Assembly: GCF_001544755.2 (NCBI RefSeq) | Contig: NZ_FCOF02000010.1 | Location: 62,001 to 126,000 of the forward strand | DNA length: 64,000 nucleotides | Direction: 5' to 3' | Source: Caballeronia catudaia | Lineage (GTDB): Bacteria > Pseudomonadota > Gammaproteobacteria > Burkholderiales > Burkholderiaceae | Part shown: one piece after another, positions 27,746 to 38,968 of the stretch | Layout: the number at the start of each line of letters is the position of its first letter | How positions within the stretch are numbered: position 1 is the first letter of the stretch | Made by a program: the position numbers and the translations under genes | Notes under the pieces: model-generated | Database searches by the model: none | What the model saw: the letters and a program-made list of their open reading frames with translations, nothing else | What the model was told of the DNA's origin: nothing

Positions 27746-29236
27746 TCACAGAATCGGCGAGAAAAGCCGCGCGACGTGCATCGCCATGCGCCGCCAGAAC
27801 GCCTTGCCGCGGTAGTCGTCGGCGTCGATCTCGAAGGAATGCGCGAAGTCTGCGAGCAGCATCGCTTCCACTTGGCTTGCGAACGCGCGATCGACCGTCA
27901 GCACCGTGATCTCGAAGTTCAGGCGGAACGATCGGTTGTCGAGATTCGCGCTGCCGATAGACGCCGCGATGTCGTCGACGAGCACGACCTTCTGATGCAG
28001 AAAGCCCGGCTTGTAGCGGAAGATGCGCACGCCCGCCTGCACGAGATCGTAGGCATAGAGCCGTGACGCAGCGAACACCACGCGGTGATCGCGCCGGCTC
28101 GGAATCAGGATGCGCACGTCGACGCCGCGCATCACCGCGAGCCTGAGGGCCGAAAACACGGCCTCGTCGGGGATCAGATACGGCGACGTGATCCAGATGC
28201 GCTCGCGCGCCGCGTTGATCGCCTCGACGAAGAAGAGCGAGCACGTTTCCTGTTTGTCGGCGGGGCCGCTCGACAGCACCATGCAGTGCATGTTCTCGTC
28301 CGAATGCGGCGCGGGTCCGAGTTCGGGCAGACGCTGCGTCGCCCAGTACCAGTCTTCGGTGAAGACGAACTGGATGCTGGCCACTGCCGGGCCGCGCACT
28401 TCCACGTGGGTATCGCGCCACGGCGAAAGGCGCGGATTGCCGCCGAGATATTCGACGCCCACGTTGTGCCCGCCGACGAACGCGCATTTGCCGTCCACGA
28501 CGACGATCTTCCGATGATTGCGGAAGTTGATCTGGAAGCGATGCACGAACTTGCGCGTGGCCGCGAACGGATGCGCTTCGACGCCGCCGGCGCGCAGTGC
28601 GTTCACGTAGCGATGCGGCAGGTCGAAGCTGCCGATGCTGTCGTACAGGAAGTACACGCGCACGCCGGCCTGGGCCTTTTCGATCAGCGCATCCTTGAGC
28701 TTTTCGCCGAGCGCGTCGGCGCGCACGATGAAAAATTGCACGACCACATAGCGTTCGGCCGCGGCGATGGCGTCGAGCATCGCGGCGAACGTGGCGTCGC
28801 CATTGATGAGCAAGCGCGCCGAGTTGCCGCGCAGAAAGGGCATCCCGGAGAGGCGCTGCAGCGTGCGGATCGTCGGATTGCCGAGATAGGCCGCCGGTCC
28901 GGGCGCGATTTCGCCGCGCGCGCCCGTCGAATCGACCAGCGCGGCGGTTTCGGGCGCATCGCTGCGGGCGCCCGAATCCCATTCGGCGGGCTTCGAGCGG
29001 TTGCGCAGGATGTCGATCTCGAGCCGCCGCTCGTCGATGTAACCCGCGAACTTGCTGCGGCCGAGGAAGAGATACGGAATCAGCGTGAAGTAGGGCATCG
29101 CGACGAGCGACACGGCCCACGCGACCGCGCCTTGCGACGTGCGTGTATTGATGACGGCATGGATCGCGGCAATCACGCCGAGGACATGCGCGGCCATCAC
29201 GAGCGTGCCGAGGTGTAGCCAGTCGGATGCTTGCAT
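27746..29236 (-). CDS. Cardiolipin synthase
   Basis: A 496-residue inner-membrane phospholipase D-type enzyme that makes cardiolipin from two phosphatidylglycerols. Two N-terminal membrane segments (about 8–29 and 38–58) precede two HKD motifs: His241/Lys243/Asp248 and His414/Lys416/Asp421. The architecture matches ClsA. ATG 29236 starts the first membrane segment. Possibly co-transcribed with prmB, although 129 bp with a hairpin lie between. Confidence 0.93.
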   Translation of the reverse strand: MQASDWLHLGTLVMAAHVLGVIAAIHAVINTRTSQGAVAWAVSLVAMPYFTLIPYLFLGRSKFAGYIDERRLEIDILRNRSKPAEWDSGARSDAPETAALVDSTGARGEIAPGPAAYLGNPTIRTLQRLSGMPFLRGNSARLLINGDATFAAMLDAIAAAERYVVVQFFIVRADALGEKLKDALIEKAQAGVRVYFLYDSIGSFDLPHRYVNALRAGGVEAHPFAATRKFVHRFQINFRNHRKIVVVDGKCAFVGGHNVGVEYLGGNPRLSPWRDTHVEVRGPAVASIQFVFTEDWYWATQRLPELGPAPHSDENMHCMVLSSGPADKQETCSLFFVEAINAARERIWITSPYLIPDEAVFSALRLAVMRGVDVRILIPSRRDHRVVFAASRLYAYDLVQAGVRIFRYKPGFLHQKVVLVDDIAASIGSANLDNRSFRLNFEITVLTVDRAFASQVEAMLLADFAHSFEIDADDYRGKAFWRRMAMHVARLFSPIL

Positions 29237-29317
29237 AGACGCGGGGAAGGGTTGGAAGGGCTTTGCTAATGGCGATTTGCCATATTACCCAACCCGTTCG
29301 CGCGCAGTGTCAGAGAA

Positions 29318-29346
29318 CGTTGCGGCGCCTGGGCCTCGCCGCAACG
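29318..29346 (-). other. Hairpin between prmB and cardiolipin synthase gene
   Basis: 10-bp stem (29318–29327 with 29337–29346) and 9-nt loop. On the leftward strand it is followed only by TTCTCT, so it is at best a weak terminator. Confidence 0.4.
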
Positions 29347-29365
29347 CTCGCCCGCGCGGGCAACA

Positions 29366-30250
29366 TCAGGCAGGCAGATCGGCGGCCTGGATGAGGAAGA
29401 CGTTGTCGTCGCCGGCGCTCGTCGAAAGCCACACGAGATCGAGGCCGCCCAGCGCCGCCTCGACATTGGGCCGCTCGTTGCCGATCTCGACCACGAGCAC
29501 GCCGTCCTCGGTCAGCCACTTGCCCGCGTCGCGCACGATGCGCCGCACGACGTCCATGCCGTCCGCGCCGCCGGCGAGCGCGAGCTCGGGCTCATGCCGG
29601 TACTCTTCCGGCAGCGCCCGCATAGCGTGTGCGTTGACGTAGGGCGGGTTCGTGATGATGACCTCGTAACGCGCGGTCGGCAGCGGCGCGTACAGGTCGC
29701 CTTCATGGAGCGTCACGCGCTCGTCGAGACCGTAATCGTCAACGTTGCGGCGTGCCACCGCGAGCGCGTCCGGCGAGATATCGACGGCATCGACATCGGC
29801 GTTCTCGAAGGCCTCTGCCGCGAGAATCGCCAGACACCCGGAACCGGTGCACAGTTCGAGCACGCGCGTGACCTGATCCGGATCGGCCACATAGGGCTGC
29901 AAGCCGTCCTGCAACAACTCGCCGATGAACGAGCGCGGCACGATCACGCGTTCATCGACGTAAAAGCGGCGGCCGTGCATCCACGCTTCCTGCGTGATGT
30001 ACGCGGCGGGAATGCGTTCCTTCGCGCGGCGCTCGATCACTTTCATGACGGCGTCGATTTCGTTGTCGAGCAAACGCGCGTCGAGGAACGGATCGAGCGT
30101 GTCGAGGGGCAGATGGAGCGTGTGCAGGATCAGGTACGCGGCTTCGTCGTAGGCATTGGCCGAGCCGTGGCCGAACGACAAGCCCGCTTCGGTGAAGCGC
30201 GAAACGCCGAAGCGCAGCAGGTCGCGCACGGTGGTGAAGGGTAGCGCCAT
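29366..30250 (-). CDS. prmB: 50S ribosomal protein L3 N5-glutamine methyltransferase
   Basis: A 294-residue SAM-dependent methyltransferase of the HemK/PrmB group. SAM motif LELCTGSGCL is at 131–140, and the glutamine-binding NPPY is at 201–204 followed by VNAHAM, as in PrmB. The N-terminal helical domain includes AYITQEAWMHGRRFYVDERVIVPRS. ATG 30250 is 42 bp after dapE, so it is probably in the same transcript. Confidence 0.94.
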   Translation of the reverse strand: MALPFTTVRDLLRFGVSRFTEAGLSFGHGSANAYDEAAYLILHTLHLPLDTLDPFLDARLLDNEIDAVMKVIERRAKERIPAAYITQEAWMHGRRFYVDERVIVPRSFIGELLQDGLQPYVADPDQVTRVLELCTGSGCLAILAAEAFENADVDAVDISPDALAVARRNVDDYGLDERVTLHEGDLYAPLPTARYEVIITNPPYVNAHAMRALPEEYRHEPELALAGGADGMDVVRRIVRDAGKWLTEDGVLVVEIGNERPNVEAALGGLDLVWLSTSAGDDNVFLIQAADLPA

Positions 30251-30292
30251 CGAAGGCTCCTTTTTATTTTGGGATCAATTAGGCCAAGTGAG

Positions 30293-31896
<1,604 letters not shown>

Positions 31897-31897
31897 C

Positions 31898-32737
31898 TCA
31901 GTCGCCTCGCAGCAGTTCGTTCAGGCCGACTTTCGCGCGCGTCTTCGCGTCGACCTTCTTGACGATCACGGCGCAGTAGAGGCTGTGCGAACCGTCCTTC
32001 GACGGCAGGTTGCCCGCGACGACGACCGAGCCCGCCGGAATGCGGCCATAGCTGACTTCGCCGGTTTCGCGGTCGTAGATCTTGGTCGACTGGCCGAGAT
32101 AGACGCCCATCGAAATGACGGAGTTTTCTTCGACGATCACGCCTTCCACCACTTCCGAACGCGCGCCGATGAAGCAGTTGTTCTCGATGATCACCGGGTT
32201 CGCCTGCAGCGGCTCCAGCACGCCGCCGATGCCCACGCCGCCCGACAGATGCACGTTCTTGCCGATCTGCGCGCACGAGCCGACGGTGGCCCAGGTATCG
32301 ACCATCGTGCCTTCATCGACATAAGCGCCGATGTTCGTGTACGACGGCATCAGCACGACGTTCTTCGCGATGAACGAGCCGCGGCGCGCGATGGCCGGCG
32401 GCACGACGCGGAAACCGCCCGCGGCGAAGTCTTCGGCGGTGTAGTTCGCGAACTTCGAGGGCACCTTGTCGTAGAACTGCGTGTAGTTGTAAGACCCGCC
32501 GCCGGCGGGCATCGGCGCGTTGTCTTCCAGACGGAACGACAGCAGCACGGCCTTCTTGAGCCACTGATTCACGATCCACTCGCCGTCGCGCTTCTCGGCC
32601 ACGCGCATCTCGCCGTGGTCGAGCTGCTCGATCGCATGCGCGACGGCTTCGCGGACTTCGGCGGGCGCGGCCTTGGGCGACAGCTCGGACCGGTTTTCCC
32701 AGGCGGTATCGATGATGCTCTGAAGTTGTTGCGACAT
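31898..32737 (-). CDS. dapD: Tetrahydrodipicolinate N-succinyltransferase
   Basis: Succinylates tetrahydrodipicolinate in the lysine/meso-DAP pathway. 279 residues: a helical N-terminal domain, then a left-handed beta-helix made of hexapeptide repeats from about residue 110 ([49 protein letters not shown]). ATG 32737, 42 bp downstream of dapC. Confidence 0.97.
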   Translation of the reverse strand: MSQQLQSIIDTAWENRSELSPKAAPAEVREAVAHAIEQLDHGEMRVAEKRDGEWIVNQWLKKAVLLSFRLEDNAPMPAGGGSYNYTQFYDKVPSKFANYTAEDFAAGGFRVVPPAIARRGSFIAKNVVLMPSYTNIGAYVDEGTMVDTWATVGSCAQIGKNVHLSGGVGIGGVLEPLQANPVIIENNCFIGARSEVVEGVIVEENSVISMGVYLGQSTKIYDRETGEVSYGRIPAGSVVVAGNLPSKDGSHSLYCAVIVKKVDAKTRAKVGLNELLRGD

Positions 32738-32779
32738 AGTTGGTATCGAGGATGGGTAGTTTTGGACCGGCGACGCTGC

Positions 32780-33997
32780 TCAGGACGTCAGCGTGCGGCA
32801 GAATTCGACGATGCGGCGGGCCCCTTCTTCACATTCGCCAGTCTCGGCCACGAGCGCGATGCGCACGAAGCCTTCGCCCGGATTCGTGCCATGCGCTGCG
32901 CGCGCGAGAAAAGAGCCCGGCAGAACCGTCACATTATAGTCGGCGTACAGACGCGCGGCGAACCCGGTGTCGCTGAGCCCGGTGCGCGAGACGTTCGCCC
33001 AAAGGTAGAACGCGGCGTCAGGCAGGCGCACGTCGAGGACTTCGGCGAGCATCGGCGTGACCGTTTCGAACTTTTGCACGTACTTCGCGCGGTTGTCGCG
33101 CACGTGCGTTTCATCAAGCCAGGCGACGACGCTCGCGCGCTGGAAGACCGTCGACAGCGCCGCGCCGTGATACGTGCGATAGAGCAGGAAGTCCTTCAGG
33201 ATCGCTGCATCGCCGGCGACGAAGCCCGAGCGCATGCCCGGCACGTTCGAGCGTTTCGACAGGCTCGACAGCATCACGAGACGCTCGAAGCCGCGGCCGA
33301 GCAGCCGCGCCGCTTCGAGACCGCCGAGCGGCGGCTTCGATTCGTCGAAATAAATCTCCGAATAGCACTCGTCGGACGCGATCACGAAGCCGTGCTCGTC
33401 CGACAGCGCGAACAGCTCGCGCCAGTTGTCGAGCGTCAGCACCGCGCCGGTCGGATTGCCCGGCGAGCACACGTAAAGCAATTGCGTACGGGCCCAGACG
33501 TGCGCCGGCACTTGCGAGTAATCGCAGGCGAAATTGCGCGCCGGGTCGCTGTTGACGAAGTAGGGCTCGGCGCCCGCGAGCAGCGCCGCGCCTTCGTAGA
33601 TTTGATAGAACGGGTTCGGACAGAGTACGATGGGCGGTTCGGCGGCGTCCGTCGTGCGGGTGTCTACCACGGTCTGCGCGAGTGCGAAAAGCGCTTCGCG
33701 CGAACCGGCGACGGGCAGCACTTCGGTCGCCGGATCGATCGATTCGAGGCCGTAGCGCGCTTTCACCCACGTCGCGATCGCGGAGCGAAGCGGCTCGCTG
33801 CCGAGCGTGGCCGGGTATGAGGCGAGGCCGTCGAGCGCGTCGACCACGGCTTCGCGGATCAGCGCGGGCGTCGGATGCTTCGGCTCGCCGATGCCGAAGC
33901 TGATCGGCGCGAATCCCGCGCGCGGCTCGATGCCCTTGAAGAGCAAGCGAAGCTTTTCGAACGGATAAGGCTGAAGTTTCTTGAGAAGTGGATTCAC
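32780..33997 (-). CDS. dapC: Succinyldiaminopimelate transaminase
   Basis: PLP aminotransferase (class I/II), 405 residues, making N-succinyl-LL-DAP. The PLP lysine is in LSSLSKRSNVPGMRSGF, the cofactor Asp in IASDECYSEIYF, and NPFYQIYEGAALLAGA is typical of DapC. The start is GTG at 33997 (VNPLLKKLQPYPFEKL); longer in-frame sequence runs far upstream on a non-coding strand. It begins the leftward cluster dapC–dapD–arsC-like–(terminator)–dapE–prmB. Confidence 0.94.
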   Translation of the reverse strand: MNPLLKKLQPYPFEKLRLLFKGIEPRAGFAPISFGIGEPKHPTPALIREAVVDALDGLASYPATLGSEPLRSAIATWVKARYGLESIDPATEVLPVAGSREALFALAQTVVDTRTTDAAEPPIVLCPNPFYQIYEGAALLAGAEPYFVNSDPARNFACDYSQVPAHVWARTQLLYVCSPGNPTGAVLTLDNWRELFALSDEHGFVIASDECYSEIYFDESKPPLGGLEAARLLGRGFERLVMLSSLSKRSNVPGMRSGFVAGDAAILKDFLLYRTYHGAALSTVFQRASVVAWLDETHVRDNRAKYVQKFETVTPMLAEVLDVRLPDAAFYLWANVSRTGLSDTGFAARLYADYNVTVLPGSFLARAAHGTNPGEGFVRIALVAETGECEEGARRIVEFCRTLTS

Positions 33998-34186
33998 GGC
34001 GTGACCGGTAAGCAGTGAGCGATGCCAGGCGGCGCTAAAGCGCATGAAACGCCTGCGGAATCGGCATCGGAAGACATCGAACGGACGTGAAACGAACTTG
34101 CGATTATAGCGTGCGGCGTCATGCCCGAAGCGGCGGGCGGCGCGTGCGACGAAGGACAAAGAGCGAATGAAGAACGGTGTATCGCA

Positions 34187-35173
34187 ATGACCGGTAACGT
34201 GCGCAATGCATCGTTGGCATGGCCGACGCTCGCGATCATGCTCGGCGCGTCGGTGTGGGGGCTCGTCTGGTATCCGATGCGCATGCTCGCCGCGATGGGC
34301 CTGTCCGGCACGGCGGCCAGCGCAACGACGAGCGGCGCCGCGTGCATCTTCGTGCTGCTCGCGAAGCGCCGCTCGATCAGCACGCTGTCGTGGCACTGGC
34401 TGCTCGTCGCGCTCGGGGTGGCGGCCGGCGTCACGAATATCGGCTTCGTGTGGGGCGCGATTCACGGACAGGTGATGCGCGTGCTGCTGCTGTTCTATCT
34501 GACGCCTGCCTGGACCGCGATCTTCGCGCACTTCATCCTCAAGGAACGCCTCACGCGCGCCGATGCCTTGCTCTCGCTGCTGTCGCTCGCCGGCGCGGTG
34601 ACGATGCTCTGGTCGCCCGAGCTCGGCTTGCCGCTGCCCGCAAACCTCGCGGAATGGGCGGGTCTTATGGGCGGCATGGGCTTCGCGATGAGTAACGTGC
34701 TCGTCGTCAAGGTCACGCGCACCTTGCCTGCGATGAAGGCCGAGATGCGCACCGCGGTGATCTTCGGCGGCGCGGCGCTGGTCGCTTCCGTCGTCACCCT
34801 GTTCGAGCCGATGCCCGAGCCGCCCGCGGCCGCGCTCTTGCCCACGGTGACGTTCATCGTGATCGGGCTGGGGATCGTGCTCGCGGTCAACAACATGATC
34901 GTGCAGGTCGGGCTCGCGCGCGTGCCGGCCAATCGCGCGTCGATCATCATGCTTTTCGAGCTCGTCGTGACGGCGCTCTCGGCGTGGCTGTTCGCGGGCG
35001 AAGTGCCCGGTCCGCGAGAATGGGCGGGCGGCGCGTGCATCGTCGCGGCGTGCGTGCTGTCGGCGTGGGTGCATCGGCAGGGCGCCTCGCGTTCGCCCCC
35101 CGCGCCCGAAGCGCTCGACATCGCCGGCGATGCGCCGCAAAGCAAAAAGAAATCGACTCGCGCGATGGTATGA
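34187..35173 (+). CDS. EamA/DMT-family membrane transporter
   Basis: A 328-residue protein with about ten hydrophobic segments in two EamA repeats: LAIMLGASVWGLVWYPMRML... and GLMGGMGFAMSNVLVVK.... It belongs to the drug/metabolite transporter group; the solute is not predictable. ATG 34187 is chosen over 34121 because the first transmembrane segment starts soon after it. The C-terminal 25 residues are polar. It reads away from dapC. Confidence 0.88.
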   Translation: MTGNVRNASLAWPTLAIMLGASVWGLVWYPMRMLAAMGLSGTAASATTSGAACIFVLLAKRRSISTLSWHWLLVALGVAAGVTNIGFVWGAIHGQVMRVLLLFYLTPAWTAIFAHFILKERLTRADALLSLLSLAGAVTMLWSPELGLPLPANLAEWAGLMGGMGFAMSNVLVVKVTRTLPAMKAEMRTAVIFGGAALVASVVTLFEPMPEPPAAALLPTVTFIVIGLGIVLAVNNMIVQVGLARVPANRASIIMLFELVVTALSAWLFAGEVPGPREWAGGACIVAACVLSAWVHRQGASRSPPAPEALDIAGDAPQSKKKSTRAMV

Positions 35174-35304
35174 TGGTGTCCGCTTCGCCGGGCCAGTCTC
35201 GATGGCATTCGAGTCCTGCTCGTCCGGCGATCGACGGGCCGCGCGGCGGTCTGTCTGCTCTGTCTGCCTTATCCTCCGTCACTCATTAAAACAGCGATAT
35301 CGCC

Positions 35305-38300
35305 GTGCGTCTGACCTCGATAAAACTCGCTGGCTTCAAGTCCTTCGTCGATCCCACGCATTTCCAGGTCCCCGGCCAACTGGTCGGCGTCGTCGGGCCG
35401 AATGGCTGTGGCAAGTCCAACATCATCGATGCCGTGCGCTGGGTGCTCGGCGAATCGCGCGCCTCGGAGCTGCGCGGCGAATCGATGCAGGATGTGATCT
35501 TCAACGGCTCGACGGCGCGCAAACCCGGCAGCCGGGCGAGCGTCGAACTCATCTTCGATAATGCCGACGGCCGCGCTGCCGGTCAGTGGAGCGCTTACGG
35601 CGAAATCGCCGTGAAGCGCGTGCTGACGCGCGATGGCACCTCCAGCTATTACATCAACAATCTGCCTGCGCGCCGCCGCGACATTCAGGACATCTTCCTC
35701 GGCACCGGCCTCGGCCCGCGCGCCTACGCGATCATCGGGCAGGGCATGATCGCGCGCATCATCGAGGCGAAGCCGGAAGAACTGCGCGTGTTCCTCGAGG
35801 AAGCCGCAGGTGTGTCGAAGTACAAGGAGCGCCGTCGCGAAACCGAGAATCGTCTGCACGATACGCGTGAAAATCTGACGCGCGTCGAGGACATCGTCCG
35901 CGAGCTTTCCACGAATCTCGAGAAGCTCGAAGCGCAGGCGGCCGTCGCGACGAAGTACAAGGACTTGCAGGCCGAAGGCGAAGAGAAGCAGCGGCTTCTG
36001 TGGCTTCTTCGCAAGAAGGAAGCGGGCAACGAAGCCGAGCGCCAGCAGCGCGCGATCCGCGAGGCGCAGGTCGAGCTCGAAGCGCAGACCGCGCGTTTGC
36101 GTGAAGTCGAAGCGCAACTGGAGACGCTGCGCGTCGCGCATTACAGCGCGAGCGACGCGATGCAGGGCGCGCAAGGCTCGCTGTACGAAGCGAATGCCGA
36201 AGTGAGCCGGCTGGAAGCGGAGATCCGCTTCATCGTCGAATCGCGCAATCGCGTGCAGGCGCAAATCGCCGCGCTCACGGCGCAACGTGAGCAGTGGCAG
36301 TCGCAGGCGCAAAGGGCGCGCGACGAAATCGACACCGCCACCGAAGCGCTCGCGGAAGGCGAAGAGAAGGCCGCCATCGCGCAGGAGAATGCCGCCGCGA
36401 AGCACGACGCGCTGCCCGCGCTCGAAGCCCGCTGGCGCGATGCGCAGGCCCAGTTGAACGAAGAACGCGCGGGCATCGCGCGCGCGGAACAGGCCCTGAA
36501 GCTCGAAGCGGCGCATCAGCGCAACGCGGATCAGCAGCTTCAGCAATTGCAGCAGCGCCAGGAACGTCTGAAGAACGAAGCGAGCGGACTGGACGCGCCC
36601 GACGAAGCGCAACTGGAAGAGTTGCGCATGCAGCTCGCCGAGCACGAAGAGGTGCTTGCCGAAGCCCAGGCGCGCCTCGCCGATGCGCAGGAGACCGTGC
36701 CGCGTCTCGATGCCGAACGGCGCGCCGCGCAGGAACGCGTGCAGAAGGAAAGCGCGCACATCCATCAGCTCGAAGCGCGTCTCGCCGCATTGAAGCAGCT
36801 TCAGGAAAGCGTGCAGACCGAAGGCAAGATCCAGCCCTGGCTCGACAAGCACGAGCTCGGCGCGCTGCCGCGTCTGTGGAAGAAGCTGCATGTCGAAACG
36901 GGCTGGGAAGCGGCGCTCGAATCCGTACTGCGCGAGCGTCTCGCCGCGCTCGAGGTATCGAATCTGGATTGGGTCAAGGCCTTCGCCACCGATGCGCCGC
37001 CCGCCAAGCTCGCGTTCTATTCGCCGCCCGTCGCGGGCAAGCCGTTCGAGGCGCCGCAAGGGCTGCGCTCGCTGCTTTCGCTCGTGCGCATCGACGATCC
37101 GGGCTTGCGTGCCGTATTGAACGAATGGCTCGCGACGATCTTCGTCGCGGATGACCTCGCGCAGGCGCTCGCGTCGCGCAATCAGTTGCCGGACGGCGCC
37201 GCGTTCGTCGTGAAGGCGGGGCATATCGTCACGCGCGTGGGCGTGCAGCTTTACGCGTCGGACTCCGAGCAGTCGGGCATGCTCGCGCGTGCACAGGAAA
37301 TCGAGAATCTGACGAAACAGGTGCGCGCACAGGCGCTCCTGTCCGATGAAGCGAAGGCCAACGCCGTACGCGCCGATGCCGCGCATACCCAAGGCTCGCA
37401 CACGCTCGCCGAAGCGCGCGCCGCCGCCGAACGCGCGACGCAGCGCGTGCACGCATTGCAGATGGACGTGCTGAAGCTCGCGCAGGCGCACGAGCGCTAC
37501 ACGCAGCGCAACACGCAGATCGGCGAGGAACTGGAAGAGATCGCCGCGCAGGTCGACGAGCAGCGCGCGCTGCGTGCCGAATCGGAAGCCGCGTTCGAAC
37601 GTCACGACGGCGAGATCGCGCAGTTGCAGGCGCGCTTCGAGGACAACCAGCTCGCGTTCGAATCGCTCGATGAAGAACTGACGAACGCGCGCCACGCACT
37701 GCGCGAGCTGGAACGCGCCGCGAGCGATGCCGGTTTCGCCGTGCGCGGCCTGTCCGCGAAGATCGACGAATATCGGCGCAACATCGACACGGCGCACGAT
37801 CAGAGCGAGCGCATCGCGGGCACGCTGGAAGACGCGCGGGCCGAGCTCGAAACCATCAACGAGCAAACCGCGCAAACCGGGTTGCAGGACGCGCTGGAAG
37901 TGCGCGCGGCGCGCGAGGAATTGCTGCATGCGGCGCGCGTCGAACTGGACGATCTCACCGCGCGTTTGCGTCAGTGCGACGAGCAGCGTCTGCTGGCGGA
38001 ACGCTCGCTGCAGCCGCTGCGCGACAGAATCAACGAATTGCAGTTGAAGGAGCAGGCCGCGCGCATCAGCGGCGAGCAGTTTGTCGAGCAGTTGCAGGCG
38101 GCGGGCGTCGACGAAGCGGAGCTCGCCGAAAAGCTCACGCCGGACATGAAGCCTTCGTATCTGCAGGGCGAAGTCACGCGCCTGAACAACGCGATCACCG
38201 CGCTCGGGCCGGTCAACATGGCCGCGCTCGAAGAACTCGCGGCGGCGACCGAGCGCAAGCACTTCCTCGACGCGCAATCGGCGGATCTGAACGACGCCAT

Positions 38301-38820
38301 CGGCACGCTGGAAGACGCGATCCAGAAGATCGACCAGGAAACGCGCGCGTTGCTGCAAGGCACGTTCGACGAGGTGAACCGTCACTTCGGCGAACTGTTC
38401 CCGCGTCTTTTCGGCGGCGGCCAGGCGAAGCTCATCATGACCGGCGACGAAATCCTCGACGCCGGCGTGCAGGTGATGGCGCAGCCGCCGGGCAAGAAGA
38501 ATTCGACGATCCATCTGCTTTCGGGCGGCGAGAAGGCGCTGACCGCGACCGCGCTCGTGTTCGCGATGTTCCAGTTGAACCCCGCGCCGTTCTGTCTGCT
38601 CGACGAAGTGGACGCGCCGCTCGACGACGCCAACACGGAGCGTTTCGCGAATCTCGTGCGTGCGATGGCGGCGAAGACGCAGTTCCTGTTCATCTCGCAC
38701 AACAAGATCGCGATGGAAATGGCGCAGCAACTGATCGGCGTGACGATGCAGGAGCAGGGCGTGTCGCGCATCGTCGCGGTGGACATGGAAGCTGCGGCGG
38801 GCTTTGCGCAGAACGGCTGA
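35305..38820 (+). CDS. smc: Chromosome segregation protein SMC
   Basis: A 1171-residue SMC ATPase that forms ring-shaped dimers with ScpA and ScpB to organise and segregate the chromosome. Walker A GPNGCGKS is at 31–38. Two long coiled coils (about 170–500 and 670–1020) surround the hinge (about 515–640). The C-terminal head has HLLSGGEKALTATALVFAMF (signature) and CLLDEVDAPLDD (Walker B). Start is GTG at 35305. Neither ScpA nor ScpB is in this window. zipA follows 148 bp later. Confidence 0.97.
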   Translation: MRLTSIKLAGFKSFVDPTHFQVPGQLVGVVGPNGCGKSNIIDAVRWVLGESRASELRGESMQDVIFNGSTARKPGSRASVELIFDNADGRAAGQWSAYGEIAVKRVLTRDGTSSYYINNLPARRRDIQDIFLGTGLGPRAYAIIGQGMIARIIEAKPEELRVFLEEAAGVSKYKERRRETENRLHDTRENLTRVEDIVRELSTNLEKLEAQAAVATKYKDLQAEGEEKQRLLWLLRKKEAGNEAERQQRAIREAQVELEAQTARLREVEAQLETLRVAHYSASDAMQGAQGSLYEANAEVSRLEAEIRFIVESRNRVQAQIAALTAQREQWQSQAQRARDEIDTATEALAEGEEKAAIAQENAAAKHDALPALEARWRDAQAQLNEERAGIARAEQALKLEAAHQRNADQQLQQLQQRQERLKNEASGLDAPDEAQLEELRMQLAEHEEVLAEAQARLADAQETVPRLDAERRAAQERVQKESAHIHQLEARLAALKQLQESVQTEGKIQPWLDKHELGALPRLWKKLHVETGWEAALESVLRERLAALEVSNLDWVKAFATDAPPAKLAFYSPPVAGKPFEAPQGLRSLLSLVRIDDPGLRAVLNEWLATIFVADDLAQALASRNQLPDGAAFVVKAGHIVTRVGVQLYASDSEQSGMLARAQEIENLTKQVRAQALLSDEAKANAVRADAAHTQGSHTLAEARAAAERATQRVHALQMDVLKLAQAHERYTQRNTQIGEELEEIAAQVDEQRALRAESEAAFERHDGEIAQLQARFEDNQLAFESLDEELTNARHALRELERAASDAGFAVRGLSAKIDEYRRNIDTAHDQSERIAGTLEDARAELETINEQTAQTGLQDALEVRAAREELLHAARVELDDLTARLRQCDEQRLLAERSLQPLRDRINELQLKEQAARISGEQFVEQLQAAGVDEAELAEKLTPDMKPSYLQGEVTRLNNAITALGPVNMAALEELAAATERKHFLDAQSADLNDAIGTLEDAIQKIDQETRALLQGTFDEVNRHFGELFPRLFGGGQAKLIMTGDEILDAGVQVMAQPPGKKNSTIHLLSGGEKALTATALVFAMFQLNPAPFCLLDEVDAPLDDANTERFANLVRAMAAKTQFLFISHNKIAMEMAQQLIGVTMQEQGVSRIVAVDMEAAAGFAQNG

Positions 38821-38968
38821 AGCATTGCGCCGGATTCGAATTGAGTGAAGACCGGACGACGTTCCGGCAACGTGCGTCACGGCGCGGAGTGCGCGCATCG
38901 GCCAGACGGCGCGATGCGTGCGACAGATCGCGCGGCGCTTCGTAACCTAAAAGAATGATGGAGCCTGC

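Noticed and set aside
35269-38898. A 1209-codon open frame antisense to smc
   Set aside because: Its translation is Arg/Leu/His-rich with no motif, as expected opposite a GC-rich gene with strong third-position bias; smc on the + strand has every family motif.
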